A model generated the notes under the pieces. It saw only the letters and a program-made list of their open reading frames with translations. It had not been told where the DNA came from and made no database searches. Shown here in pieces: positions 1 to 8,941 of a stretch of DNA of 64,000 bases. The stretch is taken from NCBI RefSeq assembly GCF_030140925.1, contig NZ_JARBWD010000002.1, positions 270,916 through 334,915 of the forward strand. Direction: 5' to 3'. The translations under genes were made by a program, and so were the position numbers. Positions within the stretch are counted from its first letter, which is position 1, and each line of letters starts with the position of its first letter. Source of the stretch: Parerythrobacter aestuarii. GTDB lineage: Bacteria > Pseudomonadota > Alphaproteobacteria > Sphingomonadales > Sphingomonadaceae.

Positions 1-6
1 CTGATT

Positions 7-1140
7 TTGAGCGATAGTGAAACCGAAGACGAAGTGATTGAGCTAGGCACGCTGCCGCTCGACGCCTGGCACCGGGCGCAAGGTGCGCGGATGGTGCCCT
101 TCGCCGGCTACGAGATGCCGATCCAGTATGAAGGTATCGTCGCCGAGCACGATTGGACCCGCACCAGCGCCGGCCTGTTCGATGTGTCGCATATGGGGCA
201 GCTACTGTTGTCCGGTCCCGATCTGGACGCGGCGGTCGAAGCGGTGCTGCCGATCGACCTCTCGACGCTGAAGCTCGGCCAGCAGCGCTATTCGCTGCTG
301 CTCGACGAAGAGGGCGGGGTGCTCGACGACCTGATGGTCTCGCGCTGGCCCGAAGCGCTCTATCTTGTCGTCAATGGCGCGACCAAGTGGGACGATATCG
401 GCCATTTGCGCGAACATTTGCCGGACGAGATCACGCTCCACCACATGGACGAACACGCGTTGCTCGCGCTGCAGGGGCCCAAGGCGTTCGCCGCGCTGGA
501 GCGCCATGCGCAGGGCGAATACCCGCTCTCCGCGCTGACCTTCATGAAGTTCGGTCGATTCACGCTCGCCGGGCACGATGTCACCATCGCCCGCGCCGGC
601 TACACAGGCGAGGACGGGTTCGAGATCTCGCTGCCCGCCGCCGCTGCGGAGGAGATCGCCACGCTGCTGTGCGGCGAGCCCGAAGTGAAGCCAATTGGTC
701 TCGGTGCGCGCGACAGCCTGCGCCTCGAGGCCGGGTTGCCACTCTACGGCCATGACCTCTCGCCCGAGACTTCGCCGATCGAGGCGGGGCTCATTTTCGG
801 CATCAACAAGCGCCGCCGCACGGAAGGCGGCTATCCCGGTGCCGACCGCATCAACCGCGAGATCGCGCAAGGCACCGCGCGCAAGTGGGTCGGCCTGAAA
901 CTCGAAGGTCGCATGCCTGCACGTGAGGGAGCCGAGGTGTTCGTAGGGGATACCAGGGTAGGAACCGTCACCAGCGGCGGCCATTCGCCAACGCTCGGCT
1001 ATCCGATCGCGATGGCCTATGTCGATGTGGCCTACGCCGCCGAGGGCACCCAGCTCGAAATCGAAGTCCGTTCCAAGCGTCTGCCGGCCACGGTCGTGCC
1101 GATGCCATTCGTACCGCACCGCTACTACCGGGGGAAATAA
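7..1140 (+). CDS. gcvT: Aminomethyltransferase, T protein of the glycine cleavage system
   Basis: The T protein takes the aminomethyl group from the lipoyl arm of the H protein, passes the one-carbon unit to tetrahydrofolate and releases ammonia. The protein is about 377 residues, close to the usual family length. It opens with the typical '[21 protein letters not shown]' region and has the GLFDVSHMG motif that lines the folate pocket, followed by the C-terminal barrel with '[16 protein letters not shown]'. The gene is followed two bases later by gcvH, so the two are surely co-transcribed. The TTG at position 7 is only the first usable codon here. The frame stays open to the left edge, so the true start may lie a few codons outside the window. 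Any promoter or glycine riboswitch would also be outside. Confidence 0.96.
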   Translation: MSDSETEDEVIELGTLPLDAWHRAQGARMVPFAGYEMPIQYEGIVAEHDWTRTSAGLFDVSHMGQLLLSGPDLDAAVEAVLPIDLSTLKLGQQRYSLLLDEEGGVLDDLMVSRWPEALYLVVNGATKWDDIGHLREHLPDEITLHHMDEHALLALQGPKAFAALERHAQGEYPLSALTFMKFGRFTLAGHDVTIARAGYTGEDGFEISLPAAAAEEIATLLCGEPEVKPIGLGARDSLRLEAGLPLYGHDLSPETSPIEAGLIFGINKRRRTEGGYPGADRINREIAQGTARKWVGLKLEGRMPAREGAEVFVGDTRVGTVTSGGHSPTLGYPIAMAYVDVAYAAEGTQLEIEVRSKRLPATVVPMPFVPHRYYRGK

Positions 1141-1142
1141 GC

Positions 1143-1514
1143 ATGGCTCGTTATTTTACCGATGAACACGAATGGATCGATCTCGAGGGCGACCTCGCGA
1201 CGGTCGGCATCACCGATTACGCGCAGGAACAGTTGGGCGATATCGTCTTCGTCGAATTGCCCGAGGTCGGCCGAATGGTCGAAAAGGGCGGCGAGGCTGC
1301 AGTGGTCGAAAGCGTCAAGGCCGCCAGCGACGTCTACGCCCCGCTCAGCGGCGAAGTGATGGAAGCCAACGCCGCGCTGGAAGAGGACCCCGCGCTGGTC
1401 AACACTTCGCCCGAAGAAGAAGGCTGGTTCTTCCGCCTGACCGTCTCCGACACGTCCGAGCTCGAAGGGCTGATGGACGCCAAGGCCTACAAGGCATTCT
1501 GCGACGAGTTGTGA
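1143..1514 (+). CDS. gcvH: Glycine cleavage system H protein
   Basis: This is the small lipoyl carrier (123 residues, the usual size) that shuttles the aminomethyl intermediate between the P, T and L proteins. The lipoyl attachment lysine is residue 59, in the motif [14 protein letters not shown]. The N terminus ([11 protein letters not shown]) is also typical. The ATG lies two bases after the gcvT stop, in a gcvT-gcvH-gcvPA-gcvPB order. After the stop a T-run and a strong hairpin belonging to a mosaic repeat precede gcvPA, which may reduce read-through into the P-protein genes. Confidence 0.97.
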   Translation: MARYFTDEHEWIDLEGDLATVGITDYAQEQLGDIVFVELPEVGRMVEKGGEAAVVESVKAASDVYAPLSGEVMEANAALEEDPALVNTSPEEEGWFFRLTVSDTSELEGLMDAKAYKAFCDEL

Positions 1515-1519
1515 TTTTT

Positions 1520-1633
1520 CCCCTCCCGCTCGCGGGAGGGGTCAGGGGTGGGCATGGGCCGATAGGCCCACCCCGCTGCGACTAAGACCGCTTCGCGGCC
1601 CAAATCTCGCTCCCCTCCCGCAAGCGGTAGGGG
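1520..1633. repeat. Intergenic mosaic repeat, class A, between gcvH and gcvPA
   Basis: This unit has three hairpins. The first has arms CCCCTCCCG / CGGGAGGGG (1520-1528 / 1533-1541). The second is a central GGGGTGGGC / GCCCACCCC pair. The third is a partly paired CCCCTCCCGC / GCGGTAGGGG at the right end (to 1633). The two ends mirror each other, as in palindromic mosaic units that I recall from sphingomonad intergenic regions. It sits inside an otherwise continuous operon. The first hairpin directly follows five T residues after the gcvH stop. Confidence 0.75.
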
Positions 1634-1649
1634 ATAAGGAATTGAAATC

Positions 1650-3011
1650 ATGCGTTACCTGCCCCTGACCGATACCGACCGCAGCGACATGCTCGCCACC
1701 ATCGGCGCGTCCTCGATCGACGACCTGTTCGTCGATGTGCCCGAGGAAGCGCGGCTCTCCGGCCCCATCGCCGGCCTGCCGCTGCACGCCAGCGAGATGG
1801 CGGTCGAGAAGCATATGCGGAGGCTATCCAAGAAGAACCTGGCGGCGGCGGATGCGGCGTTTTTCCTGGGGGCAGGGGCCTATCGCCACCATGTCCCGGC
1901 CAGCGTCGATCACATCATCCAGCGCGGCGAGTTCCTCACCGCTTACACGCCTTACCAGCCCGAAATCGCGCAGGGCACGCTGCAGATGCTGTTCGAGTTC
2001 CAGACCCAGGTGGCCAAGCTCTATGGCTGCGAAGTCGCCAATGCCTCGATGTACGATGGCTCGACCGCGTGCTGGGAAGCGGTGGCGATGGCCGGGCGCG
2101 TCACGCGGCGCAAGCGCGTCGTGCTCTCGGGCGTGCTGCACCCGCATTATGCCGAGGTAGTGCGGACCATGGCGAAATTCACCGAGGACGAGATCGCCGA
2201 TGCGCCGCTGGTGCTGCGCCCCGCGCCGGACAATTCCAAGCTGATCGAGCGGATCGACGAGAACACCAGCTGCGTCGTCGTGCAGTATCCCGATATCCTC
2301 GGTCGCATTCCCGACCTGGAAGAGATCGCCAAGGCCGCGCATGCCAAGGGCGCGCTGCTGATCGCGGTCAACACCGAGCCGGTGGCGCTGGGCATGATCA
2401 AGTCGCCGGGTGAGCTGGGTGCCGATATCGTCGTCGGCGAAGGCCAGGCGCTGGGCGTCGGGCTGCAATTCGGCGGGCCCTACCTCGGCCTGTTCGCAGT
2501 GCGCGACAAGAAGCATGTCCGCCAGATGCCGGGGCGGCTGTGCGGCGAGACCGTCGATGCCGAGGGCAAGCGCGGCTTCGTGCTGACGCTCTCGACCCGC
2601 GAGCAGCACATCCGCCGCGAGAAGGCGACTTCCAATATCTGCACCAATTCCGGCCTGTGCGCGCTGGCCTTCAGCGTCCACATGACACTGCTGGGCGAGA
2701 AGGGCCTCAGGCGACTGGCGGCGGAGAACCACCGGCTCGCATGCCTTGCCGCTGACCGGCTGGCAAAGGTGCCGGGCGTGACTGTGCTCAACGACACCTT
2801 CTTCAACGAATTCGCCATCACTGTCGGCCGCGATGCGCGCCAGCTGGTGCGCGAGCTGGCGGAAAAGGGCGTGCTCGCAGGTGTCTCACTCGGCCGGCTG
2901 TTCCCGCAGTCGGGCGGGCTCGATGAAGCGCTGCTGGTCGCTGTGACGGAGACCACGACCGAGGAAGACATCGAAACGCTGGCCGCAGCGCTCGAGGGAG
3001 AACTGGCATGA
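1650..3011 (+). CDS. gcvPA: Glycine dehydrogenase (decarboxylating) subunit 1
   Basis: This is the N-terminal half of the split P protein. With GcvPB it decarboxylates glycine and loads the remaining aminomethyl group on the H-protein lipoyl arm. The protein is 453 residues, the normal size of the two-gene form. It begins [11 protein letters not shown] and carries '[16 protein letters not shown]' and '[14 protein letters not shown]', both characteristic of the family. An AAGGA ribosome site lies upstream. It overlaps gcvPB by four bases (ATGA), so the two chains are probably translationally coupled. A mosaic repeat separates it from gcvH. Confidence 0.97.
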   Translation: MRYLPLTDTDRSDMLATIGASSIDDLFVDVPEEARLSGPIAGLPLHASEMAVEKHMRRLSKKNLAAADAAFFLGAGAYRHHVPASVDHIIQRGEFLTAYTPYQPEIAQGTLQMLFEFQTQVAKLYGCEVANASMYDGSTACWEAVAMAGRVTRRKRVVLSGVLHPHYAEVVRTMAKFTEDEIADAPLVLRPAPDNSKLIERIDENTSCVVVQYPDILGRIPDLEEIAKAAHAKGALLIAVNTEPVALGMIKSPGELGADIVVGEGQALGVGLQFGGPYLGLFAVRDKKHVRQMPGRLCGETVDAEGKRGFVLTLSTREQHIRREKATSNICTNSGLCALAFSVHMTLLGEKGLRRLAAENHRLACLAADRLAKVPGVTVLNDTFFNEFAITVGRDARQLVRELAEKGVLAGVSLGRLFPQSGGLDEALLVAVTETTTEEDIETLAAALEGELA

Positions 3012-4603
3012 ACGCCCCGAACGCCTCCGGCTGGAAGCCCGAAATGACGCCCGCGAGCGAAGACGGGATGCATCACGGGCCCGCCACCACCACCGGCAAC
3101 CGCGCGCTGATGCTGGAAGAACCGCTGCTGTTCGAGATCGGCCGGGCCGACAACACCGGGGTCGACCTGCCCGAGCCGTCGGGCGAGACCTCGGCCCGTC
3201 TTGGCGGCTTCGAGCGGACCGATCCGATCGGCCTCGTCGGCCTGACCGAGCCGGAGACCGTTCGTCACTATACCCGTCTCAGCCGTCAGAACTATGCCAT
3301 CGACCTCGGCCTGTTCCCGCTCGGCAGCTGCACGATGAAGCACAATCCGCGCCTCAACGAGAAGGTCGCGCGGATGCCCGGCTTTGCCGATGTCCACCCG
3401 CTGCAGCCGGTCGATACCGTGCGCGGCGCGCTGGAAGTGATCAACGAGCTGGCGTTCTGGCTGATCGACCTTACCGGCATGCACGGCGTGGCGATGAGCC
3501 CCAAGGCCGGCGCGCACGGCGAGCTGTGCGGGATCCTCTGCATCCGTGCCGCATTGGAAGCGCGCGGCGATGCGCGCGAAGTCGTCCTCGTGCCGGAAAG
3601 CGCGCATGGCACCAATCCCGCCACCGCCGCTTTCGCCGGCTACCGGATCGAGAACATCCCCGCCAATGCCGATGGCCGCGTTGATCTCGATGCGCTCAAG
3701 GCCCGTCTCGGTCCTGATGTGGCCGCGGTGATGATCACCAATCCATCGACGCTCGGCCTGTTCGAACGCGACCTGAAGGCGATCTCCGACGCGGTCCATG
3801 AGGCCGGCGGCTTCGTCTATTGCGACGGCGCCAACTTCAACGCCATCGTCGGCAAGGTGCGCCCGGGCGACCTGGGCGTCGATGCCATGCATATCAATCT
3901 GCACAAGACCTTTTCCACCCCGCACGGCGGCGGTGGCCCCGGCTCGGGACCGGTGGTGCTGAGCGAAGCGCTCAGCCCGTTCGGCCCGCTGCCCTATACC
4001 GCCCGCACGGCGGACGGCGTGGTGCATTTGGTCGAGGAAGAAGGCGCTGAGGCTTTCTCGCAGGAGCACTTCGGCGGGAGGATGCAGAGCTTTGGCCGCA
4101 TGACTGCTTTCCATGGCCAGATGGGCATGTTCACCCGCGCGCTGACCTATATCCTCAGCCATGGTGCCGATGGTCTGCGCCAGGTGGCCGAGGACGCGGT
4201 CCTCAACGCCAATTACATCCTGCGCAGCCTCGAGGACGTGCTCGACGCCCCCTTCGCGCACAGTGGCCCGTGCATGCACGAAGCGCTGTTCAGCGACAAA
4301 GGCTTTGCCGAGGGGCTTTCGACGCTGGACCTCGCCAAGGGGCTGATCGACGAAGGCTACCACCCGATGACGGTCTATTTCCCGCTGGTGGTGCATGGCG
4401 CGATGCTGGTCGAACCCACCGAGACCGAGAGCAAGGCCGCGCTCGACCAGTTCATCGCCGCCTTCCGCAGCGTGGCCGAACGGGCCAAGGCCGGGGACGA
4501 AAGCCTCAAGCAGGCGCCGTATTACTCGCCCCGCCGCCGGCTCGACGAAACGACCGCCGCGCGCAAGCCGGTGCTGGCATGGGAACCGGGCGAAGAAGGG
4601 TAA
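3008..4603 (+). CDS. gcvPB: Glycine dehydrogenase (decarboxylating) subunit 2
   Basis: This is the PLP-binding half of the split glycine decarboxylase, 531 residues. The cofactor lysine is expected at residue 300 in the motif [17 protein letters not shown]. The glycine-rich stretch after it and the '[10 protein letters not shown]' segment near residue 105 are family hallmarks. It starts inside the gcvPA stop (ATGA) and is the last gene of the gcv run. Ten bases separate its stop from the convergent flippase gene, and I see no clear terminator hairpin there. The GcvL (lipoamide dehydrogenase) gene is not in the window. Confidence 0.97.
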   Translation: MNAPNASGWKPEMTPASEDGMHHGPATTTGNRALMLEEPLLFEIGRADNTGVDLPEPSGETSARLGGFERTDPIGLVGLTEPETVRHYTRLSRQNYAIDLGLFPLGSCTMKHNPRLNEKVARMPGFADVHPLQPVDTVRGALEVINELAFWLIDLTGMHGVAMSPKAGAHGELCGILCIRAALEARGDAREVVLVPESAHGTNPATAAFAGYRIENIPANADGRVDLDALKARLGPDVAAVMITNPSTLGLFERDLKAISDAVHEAGGFVYCDGANFNAIVGKVRPGDLGVDAMHINLHKTFSTPHGGGGPGSGPVVLSEALSPFGPLPYTARTADGVVHLVEEEGAEAFSQEHFGGRMQSFGRMTAFHGQMGMFTRALTYILSHGADGLRQVAEDAVLNANYILRSLEDVLDAPFAHSGPCMHEALFSDKGFAEGLSTLDLAKGLIDEGYHPMTVYFPLVVHGAMLVEPTETESKAALDQFIAAFRSVAERAKAGDESLKQAPYYSPRRRLDETTAARKPVLAWEPGEEG

Positions 4604-4613
4604 GGGTGGGCGG

Positions 4614-5897
4614 CTATTCCGCCGCCTGCTTCTCGCCGGTAGCACCCTCGTCGCTGTCCAGTTCGATTCGAATGCTGGCCTGGCTGAGGATCGCGACCCA
4701 GAAGCCGATCACGGCCAGCGCGCTGGCGCCGAGCATGCAGAGCGCCGCGCCTTTGAGGCCCTGCCAGCCCATCGCCACGTCGAGCAGGGCAAAGGCAATC
4801 GCCATCGGCACCGCGCGGACGATGAAGGCAGTCCCCGCGCGCCCGGCGCTGACCAGCAGTGATTCGAGGCTCGCTCCGACCAGTTCCACCGCGCCGCCGA
4901 TGGCTAGGATGACCATTGCCCAGTAGACCACCCCAAATTCTTCGCCGGCGATCAGCGCCAGCGCCTCTCGACCCGCAAGGATTGCAACGGCCACGGCGAT
5001 GACTCCACCGATCAGGGCCACGTTGGCCATGCGCCGGGCAATCTCCGCTGCGCGTTCCTGCGCGTGGACGAGCTCTGGGTAGATCGCCTTGGAGACAGTC
5101 TGCGCCAGCTGCACCAGCGCTTGCCCCAGCTGGCTGGCAACCCTGAAACCACCGGCAAAGGCCTCGCCTCCAATCGCACCGACGAGCAGGATCATCACCT
5201 GCTTGCCAGCCACCTGCAGGCTGCCAAGGGCATTGGTGGAAAGGACAAAGCGCCATGTCCCGGGGTGTTCGCGCGGGATGGTCGTGAGGCTGACTTCGCT
5301 GAGGTCCAATCGCTCTTGCTTGAGCGCGGCGATCCACAACGCGGCGGCCACTGCGACTTCGGAGGCTGCCCATGCGAGGATGAAGCCGGTCACCGTCGGC
5401 ATGAACAGCACAGCCAGCCCCGCACCCACGGCGCGGATCAGCGGCTGCACCGCTTCGGCGGCAGTGGCGCGGGCATACTGGAAACGGAGTCGCAAGAGGC
5501 CGGTGGGGGTCGAGCGGATCGACAGCAGCGAGACCACACAATAGCCGAACGCCACCCACAGCAATTCGTCGGGCAAGGGCAGCCACAGCTGCGCGGTCAG
5601 GACCAATAACGCCGATGCGACGATTCCGACGAATGCAGACAGCAGATCCAGCCCCACGGCAAAACCTGCCGCGCGCGCCGGTCCGTCCGGCCCCGCTCCC
5701 CAACGGACCACAAACTGCCAGGTCTGGAAATTGACCAACCCCGTCACGGTCTGGCCCAGCGCGACGATGATCGCGAAATAGCCGAATCCGTCGAGACCCA
5801 GCGTGCGGGTGGCAAGCGCGAGGTAAACGAGGCTCAGCACCGCGTTGAAGCCGCGCCCTCCCAGGAGCCAGCCCATGTTCTTGAAGATGCGCCGCAT
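4614..5897 (-). CDS. Polysaccharide/lipid-linked oligosaccharide flippase, Wzx-like
   Basis: This 427-residue membrane protein has about a dozen hydrophobic segments. Its N terminus, 'FKNMGWLLGGRGFNAVLS', and 'LATRTLGLDGFGYFA' match the polysaccharide biosynthesis (MOP/Wzx) family. Members move undecaprenyl-linked glycans across the inner membrane. No glycosyltransferase or polymerase gene lies beside it, so it is either a lone flippase or part of a scattered envelope set; the FkbM and GMC genes near 22-25 kb could be functional partners, but that is a guess. The start is at CAT 5895-5897; a second candidate Met (MGWLLGG) lies seven codons further in, and neither has a strong ribosome site. 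Confidence 0.85.
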   Translation of the reverse strand: MRRIFKNMGWLLGGRGFNAVLSLVYLALATRTLGLDGFGYFAIIVALGQTVTGLVNFQTWQFVVRWGAGPDGPARAAGFAVGLDLLSAFVGIVASALLVLTAQLWLPLPDELLWVAFGYCVVSLLSIRSTPTGLLRLRFQYARATAAEAVQPLIRAVGAGLAVLFMPTVTGFILAWAASEVAVAAALWIAALKQERLDLSEVSLTTIPREHPGTWRFVLSTNALGSLQVAGKQVMILLVGAIGGEAFAGGFRVASQLGQALVQLAQTVSKAIYPELVHAQERAAEIARRMANVALIGGVIAVAVAILAGREALALIAGEEFGVVYWAMVILAIGGAVELVGASLESLLVSAGRAGTAFIVRAVPMAIAFALLDVAMGWQGLKGAALCMLGASALAVIGFWVAILSQASIRIELDSDEGATGEKQAAE

Positions 5898-6016
5898 GCG
5901 TGCTTACAGCCCGATCAGGTGATATGCGGCGAAGATGGTCATGGCGCGGCTTCCTAGCCTATGCGTGGCGTTAGGCAAACGCGGTAATCTCCAGGGGCGG
6001 TAACAAAGTTTCTCGT

Positions 6017-6766
6017 ATGCGTATCATCTTTAGCCGCAAGGGTTTCGACAGCGCCGCCGGTGGCGGGGCTTCCCCGATTATCGATGGGTGCCCGGTTTCT
6101 TTGCCCATACCCAGCGCCGGCTGGTCGCAGACGACCTATGCCGATCTTGGCCTGGGGGGAGCCGTGCACCGCGCCAGCCGGGGCAAGCTCGGCACTGACG
6201 ACCATTGCCACCACGATCCCATGTTCCTCGACGATGACACATGCCTGTTCGGCCAATGTAGCGCGGCGCAGACGCACCTTGCCAACCGCGGCGTAGGCGA
6301 GGGCGATGTGTTCCTGTTCTTCGGCCTCTTTCGCGAAGAAGACAGCGGTGAACCGCATCACCGCATCTTCGGCTATTTGCGGATCGAAGAGATCGTCGAC
6401 CTGTCGCACTGCAGCGATCACCGCAGGCAAGAGCTGGCGATGCTGGGACATCCGCACGCACTGGGGATGCACGCGAAGAACGATGTCATCTATTGCGGGA
6501 AGGGAGCGACCGCAGGGCAGGCCTGCGATGTCCTGCGCCTGACTGTGCCCGGTGGGCCGCCCAGCCTGTGGCGGCGACCGGCGTGGCTGAAGCCCGGCGG
6601 TCTCAGCTATCACGACCGGGCCGACCGCTGGCTTTCCGGCAAGCGGATCAGGAGCGTGGCGCGCGGGCAGGAATTTGTCGCCGATATCGGTCGCAGGCAG
6701 GCACCGAGGACGTGGCTCGACACCATCCTTTCCGAGATCCGATCCGATACAGTAAAAAGTAGGTAA
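6017..6766 (+). CDS. Nmad3-like protein (nucleotide-modification-associated family), orphan
   Basis: This is a 249-residue soluble protein with no signal peptide. The N terminus MRIIFSRKGFDSAAGGG followed by SPIIDG and 'VSLPIP' matches my memory of the Nmad3 family (nucleotide modification associated domain 3). That family was defined by genomic association with DNA base modification; its biochemistry is not established. Other likely family motifs are DHCHHDPMF (near residue 65), FGQCSAAQTHLANRGV and DVFLFFGLF. The gene is monocistronic, divergent from the flippase, and no methyltransferase, helicase or other modification gene is adjacent. A perfect palindrome overlaps its stop codon. Family assignment is from recall, not a search. 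Confidence 0.65.
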   Translation: MRIIFSRKGFDSAAGGGASPIIDGCPVSLPIPSAGWSQTTYADLGLGGAVHRASRGKLGTDDHCHHDPMFLDDDTCLFGQCSAAQTHLANRGVGEGDVFLFFGLFREEDSGEPHHRIFGYLRIEEIVDLSHCSDHRRQELAMLGHPHALGMHAKNDVIYCGKGATAGQACDVLRLTVPGGPPSLWRRPAWLKPGGLSYHDRADRWLSGKRIRSVARGQEFVADIGRRQAPRTWLDTILSEIRSDTVKSR

Positions 6767-6773
6767 TACCTAC
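6759..6773. promoter_or_regulatory. Palindrome overlapping the stop of the Nmad3-like gene
   Basis: GTAGGT-AAT-ACCTAC is a perfect 6+3+6 inverted repeat. It covers the last sense codons and the TAA stop (6764-6766) of the upstream gene. It could be a protein-binding operator or a short 3'-end hairpin. No T-run follows, so a classical terminator is unlikely. Confidence 0.4.
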
Positions 6774-6925
6774 AAAGATAACTGGCAGGCAGCGGCGTTA
6801 ATGGTTACAGCTGTAGCCGCATCGTGGCTGCCTCGCGTCCTTTGGGTCGCCCAAAACCAAAGCCGTTGCGGTCACGGTGCACCCGTTTTTTGCGGTTTGC
6901 CGGATGCAAACCTTGCCCTTACGAC

Positions 6926-6988
6926 CCCGCCTCCCCACCCGGCCACCATAGCCTGATGGTATCATTGGTGGCCGGGTGGGGAGGCGGG
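6926..6988. repeat. Perfect 23-bp inverted repeat with 17-base loop
   Basis: The arms 6926-6948 and 6966-6988 are exact reverse complements (left arm begins CCCGCCTCCCCACCCGG) around a 17-base loop. The arms are very GC-rich, so the cruciform or RNA hairpin would be extremely stable. It lies in the 266-base gap between the convergent Nmad3-like gene and mmsB. It may act as a bidirectional transcription barrier, but no T-run borders either side. The rest of this gap has only a short palindrome, TACAGCTGTA (6806-6815), and no plausible gene. Confidence 0.9.
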
Positions 6989-7032
6989 TTGGCCAAAGTG
7001 GCTTCGGGTGCCCTGCGCGTAAGCGCAGCGAG

Positions 7033-7902
7033 TTAAAGCATCTTGATAATGGCGCTGAAATCGAGCCCGCCATTGCCTGCGCCAGCGAAGTCTTCGTACA
7101 GCGAAGCCGCCCGCGCACCCATCGGAGTCGCCGCATCGGCGCTCTCCGCCGCTTCCATTGCCAACCGCAGGTCCTTCAGCATCAGCGCGGTGGCGAAACC
7201 GCCCTGGTAGTCATTGTCGGACGGCGACTGCGGGCCGACGCCGGGCACCGGGCAATAGCTCGTCATCGACCAGCACTGGCCCGAGCTGACCGAGGAAATG
7301 TCGTAGAAGGTCTGCGGGTCGAGCCCCAGCTTCTCGGCCATCTTGAAGGCCTCGCAGGTTCCGATCATGTGGATGCCCAGCAGCATGTTGTTGCAGATCT
7401 TGGCAGCCTGGCCGTTGCCGGCGTCTCCGGCGTGGATCACGGCCTTGCCCATGGCTTCGAGGATCGGTTTGGCGCGGGCGAAGGCGCTGTCGGTACCGCC
7501 GACCATGAAGGTCAGCGTGCCGCCATTGGCCGCCGCGATCCCGCCGCTGACGGGGGCATCGACCATCTCATATCCGCCGGCGTCCGCCGCAGCGATCACT
7601 TCGCGCGCGGTGGCGACATCGATGGTGGAGCAATCGAGCAGCACCGCACCGGCCGGGGCATGGCCGATCACTTCATTGGTGTAGACACCCTTCACGATTG
7701 CGCCATTGGGCAGCATCGAGACCACGGCATCGACGCCCTCGACGGCCTCCTTCGCGCTGCCGAAGGTGGTGCAACCCGCCTCGCACGCATGGGCGATGGC
7801 CGTTTCGCTCAAGTCAAAGGCCTGCACCGCATGTCCCGCCTTGACGAGGTTCGCGGCCATCCCGCCGCCCATGTTGCCGAGGCCGATAAAGCCGATCTTC
7901 AT
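7033..7902 (-). CDS. mmsB: 3-hydroxyisobutyrate dehydrogenase
   Basis: This enzyme oxidises 3-hydroxyisobutyrate to methylmalonate semialdehyde with NAD in valine breakdown. The protein is 289 residues. The Rossmann motif GFIGLGNMGGGMAANL is at the N terminus. The substrate-binding DAPVSGGIAAANGGTL and the catalytic-lysine segment 'GNGQAAKICNNMLLG' are intact. I chose the Met at CAT 7900-7902. The longer upstream frame runs into a mosaic repeat whose translation (RGFAARNDG) is a known artefact. It is the last gene of the valine set, and its partner mmsA is at 13308-14804. Confidence 0.95.
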   Translation of the reverse strand: MKIGFIGLGNMGGGMAANLVKAGHAVQAFDLSETAIAHACEAGCTTFGSAKEAVEGVDAVVSMLPNGAIVKGVYTNEVIGHAPAGAVLLDCSTIDVATAREVIAAADAGGYEMVDAPVSGGIAAANGGTLTFMVGGTDSAFARAKPILEAMGKAVIHAGDAGNGQAAKICNNMLLGIHMIGTCEAFKMAEKLGLDPQTFYDISSVSSGQCWSMTSYCPVPGVGPQSPSDNDYQGGFATALMLKDLRLAMEAAESADAATPMGARAASLYEDFAGAGNGGLDFSAIIKML

Positions 7903-7916
7903 GTCAGTCTCCAATC

Positions 7917-8016
7917 CGTCATTGCGAGCGGCGAAGCCGCGCGGCAATCCAGTGACCTTTGCTATTGGCACGGTCTGAAGCTGGATTGCTTCGTCGCTAC
8001 GCTCCTCGCAATGACG
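7917..8016. repeat. Mosaic repeat, class B, copy 1
   Basis: The unit is bounded by CGTCATTGCGAG (left) and CTCGCAATGACG (right). Inner inverted boxes GGCAATCCAG / CTGGATTGC flank a short unique centre. Two more copies lie at 8832-8915 and 26331-26417. The unit sits between mmsB and the enoyl-CoA hydratase gene on the same strand, so it would be transcribed as a hairpin within the operon. Confidence 0.88.
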
Positions 8017-8034
8017 AGGTGCGCAGAAATACTC

Positions 8035-8817
8035 TCACCGCCCCTTCCAGTTGCCTTCGCGCTTCTCGATGAAGGCGGCCATGCCTTCGGCCTTGTCTTC
8101 GCTGGCCGTAAGGATCTGGAACAGGCGGCGTTCCTGGGTCAGGCCCTGGTCAAGCGTCATCTCGAAAGCGCTGTTGACCATCTCCTTGTTGGCGATCGCG
8201 GCCATCGGCGGCATCGAGGCGATCAGCGTTGCGGTTTTCTTCGCTTCGGTCATCAGCTCGTCATGCGGTACGACCTTTGCAACAAGGTTGCTGCGTTCGG
8301 CTTCTTCGGCGCCCATCATCCGGCCGGTGAGGCACATTTCCATTGCCTTGGACTTGCCGATGGCGCGGGTCAGCCGCTGGCTGCCGCCCATGCCGGGCGC
8401 GACGCCGAGCTTGATTTCCGGCTGGCCGAACCTGGCATTCTCCGAAGCAATGATGAAGTCGGCCATCATGGCGAGTTCGCACCCGCCGCCCAGCGCGAAG
8501 CCGTTGACCGCGGCGATCCACGGCTTGCGCGTCGTCTTGACGATGTGGCTGGTCCACTTGCCGAAAAAGTCCTCGAGGTAGAAGTCAGCGGCGGCCTTGT
8601 CGGACATTTCCTTGATGTCGGCCCCGGCGGCAAAGGCCTTGTCGCCGCTCCCGGTCAGGATTGCACACAGCTGGCTGTCATCGGCCTGGTAAGCGGCGAA
8701 GGCGTCGATCAGTTCGTCCAGTACTACGCTCGACAGTGCGTTCAAGGCCTGCGGGCGGTTGAGCGTGATGATCGTCACCGCGCTATCGGTTTCGGTCAGG
8801 ATGGTTTCGTAGCTCAT
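8035..8817 (-). CDS. Enoyl-CoA hydratase
   Basis: This 260-residue crotonase-fold protein probably hydrates methacrylyl-CoA (or other short enoyl-CoAs) in valine degradation. It carries the oxyanion-hole and catalytic segments '[12 protein letters not shown]', '[12 protein letters not shown]' and '[16 protein letters not shown]', in which the two active-site glutamates are the E of CELAM and the E of QPEI. The Met at CAT 8815-8817 is the start; the longer frame reads through a class-B repeat and gives the artefact peptide RRFAPRNDG. Neighbours are the HIBYL-CoA hydrolase upstream and mmsB downstream. Confidence 0.94.
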   Translation of the reverse strand: MSYETILTETDSAVTIITLNRPQALNALSSVVLDELIDAFAAYQADDSQLCAILTGSGDKAFAAGADIKEMSDKAAADFYLEDFFGKWTSHIVKTTRKPWIAAVNGFALGGGCELAMMADFIIASENARFGQPEIKLGVAPGMGGSQRLTRAIGKSKAMEMCLTGRMMGAEEAERSNLVAKVVPHDELMTEAKKTATLIASMPPMAAIANKEMVNSAFEMTLDQGLTQERRLFQILTASEDKAEGMAAFIEKREGNWKGR

Positions 8818-8831
8818 TTCAACTCCATATC

Positions 8832-8915
8832 CGTCATTGCGAGGAGCGAAGCGACGCGGCAATCCAGAGTTGCGCGCGATCCGCTCTGGATTGCTTCGCT
8901 TCGCTCGCAATGACG
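8832..8915. repeat. Mosaic repeat, class B, copy 2
   Basis: It begins CGTCATTGCGAGGAGCGAAG and ends CTCGCAATGACG. Inner boxes GGCAATCCAGAG / CTCTGGATTGC form a second inverted pair. It lies just upstream of the enoyl-CoA hydratase start and after the hydrolase stop. Confidence 0.88.
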
Positions 8916-8941
8916 AGGAAGGGGAGCAATCCGGCTAGTAT

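Noticed and set aside
2480..4645. Long minus-strand frame (721 codons) opposite gcvPA/gcvPB
   Set aside because: Mirror frame caused by high G+C; the plus strand encodes clear, complete GcvPA/GcvPB proteins.
5954..6613. Minus-strand frame of 219 codons opposite the Nmad3-like gene
   Set aside because: The plus frame has a recognisable N-terminal family motif; the minus frame has none.
7903..7971. N-terminal extension of MmsB
   Set aside because: Extra residues come from translating a mosaic repeat; the Rossmann motif starts at the chosen Met.
8818..8910. N-terminal extension of the enoyl-CoA hydratase
   Set aside because: Again repeat-derived (RRFAPRNDG); no family member carries it.
6976..8913. 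Plus-strand frame of 645 codons across mmsB and the hydratase
   Set aside because: It reads antisense through two real genes and two mosaic repeats.
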